Assembly (NCBI RefSeq): GCF_025997915.1
Contig: NZ_AP026677.1
Span: 868,001-932,000 of the forward strand
Reading direction: 5' to 3'
DNA length: 64,000 bases
DNA from: Aquiluna sp. KACHI24
Lineage (GTDB): Bacteria; Actinomycetota; Actinomycetes; Actinomycetales; Microbacteriaceae
In this document: positions 63,731 to 64,000 of the stretch, one piece after another
How positions within the stretch are numbered: the stretch's first letter is position 1
Layout of the letters: each line of letters begins with the position of its first letter
The notes under the pieces: generated by a model
The model's input: only the letters and a program-made list of their open reading frames with translations
Databases searched by the model: none
Told to the model about the DNA's origin: nothing
Made by a program: the position numbers and the translations under genes

Positions 63731-64000
63731 CGCTCACCTCCGGGGTGAAGCGAAGTCGGTCAACTCGTCGACCGTCCATGCGGGTCACTGAGATAACTCC
63801 ACCCTGAACCATGATTTTGTCGCCGACCTCTGGGATGCGACCAAGCTCCGCCATCACAAAACCAGAGACAGTGTCGTAATCCTCATCCTCGGCGATCTTG
63901 AGATCAAAATCTTCCAGCTCGCCTGGGCGAGTGAGACCTGAGAAGCTCAAGGTGCCATCGGCGTAGCGAGCGATTCCGAATCGCGCCCGATCGTGCTCAT
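63723..64000 (-). CDS. CNNM/hemolysin C-like transporter, C-terminal part (cut by window edge)
   Basis: Open frame to the right edge. The visible 91 residues, from EHDRARFGIARYADGTLSFSG to the stop, form a CorC_HlyC transporter-associated domain: YDTVSGFVMAELGRIPEVGD and VTRMDGRRVDRLRF are its usual blocks. Its membrane and CBS domains would lie outside the window. It precedes the CBS paralogue with an 8-base overlap. Confidence 0.88.
   Translation of the reverse strand, partial: EHDRARFGIARYADGTLSFSGLTRPGELEDFDLKIAEDEDYDTVSGFVMAELGRIPEVGDKIMVQGGVISVTRMDGRRVDRLRFTPEVSDE

Noticed and set aside
1-64000. CRISPR array, prophage, IS element or restriction/defence system
   Set aside because: No direct-repeat array, transposase, integrase, Cas or restriction-type protein was seen on either strand.

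Overview
The window is a compact chromosomal segment from an actinobacterium, most likely family Microbacteriaceae. The evidence is the gene content and order: an smc-ftsY-ffh-rpsP-khpA-rimM block, a coaD-DUF177-rpmF-rnc-mutM block, a reduced actinobacterial tad locus, gltA next to dapC-fdxA, and many GTG/TTG starts. The moderate GC content (slightly above half by eye), very short spacers and repeated overlaps of convergent gene ends suggest a small streamlined genome, such as the freshwater Luna lineage (Aquiluna/Rhodoluna). That placement is inference. No phage, IS element or CRISPR array is visible.

Layout. Positions 1-19,660 are mainly housekeeping: SRP and ribosome biogenesis genes (minus), typA with a PIG-L deacetylase and a small membrane protein (plus), a lone GT4 glycosyltransferase, mutM-rnc-rpmF-DUF177-coaD, recG, rsmD, citrate synthase, dapC and ferredoxin. 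Positions 19,720-30,147 form a surface-glycan island. A plus-strand operon encodes a GT6 (ABO-type), a GT4 and a GT11 (alpha-1,2-fucosyltransferase-type) enzyme. A convergent minus-strand operon encodes a GT4, a three-enzyme UDP-N-acetyl-6-deoxyhexosamine pathway and a GT2; upstream lie a GT-C membrane enzyme and a polyprenyl-phosphate GT2. Positions 30,201-33,519 hold smpB, ftsX, ftsE and prfB. An ABC exporter follows.

Positions 35,442-42,290 carry a peptide/nickel-type ABC importer (fused ATPase, two permeases, one of them enlarged, and a secreted binding protein without a lipobox), interrupted by an antisense PH-domain gene. Two transporter genes (EamA, MFS) follow. Positions 44,512-50,123 are a tad pilus locus split by an inverted gene for a secreted InlB-repeat/OmpA-like protein. 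A tRNA-Leu gene follows, then a galactoside module (GH42, GH36, divergent DeoR regulator with two matching palindromes). The right end has GNAT, ung, an M20 amidohydrolase, metY-metX-MFS-OYE, and a CNNM/CBS transporter pair cut by the window edge.

The features most worth following up are the GT6-GT11 pair, which are the two enzyme families that build ABO-type antigens, the split tad locus with only one clear E+5 prepilin-like protein, the twin palindromes at the galactosidase/DeoR divergon, and the rearranged importer operon. I did not find a clearly new defence or mobile system.
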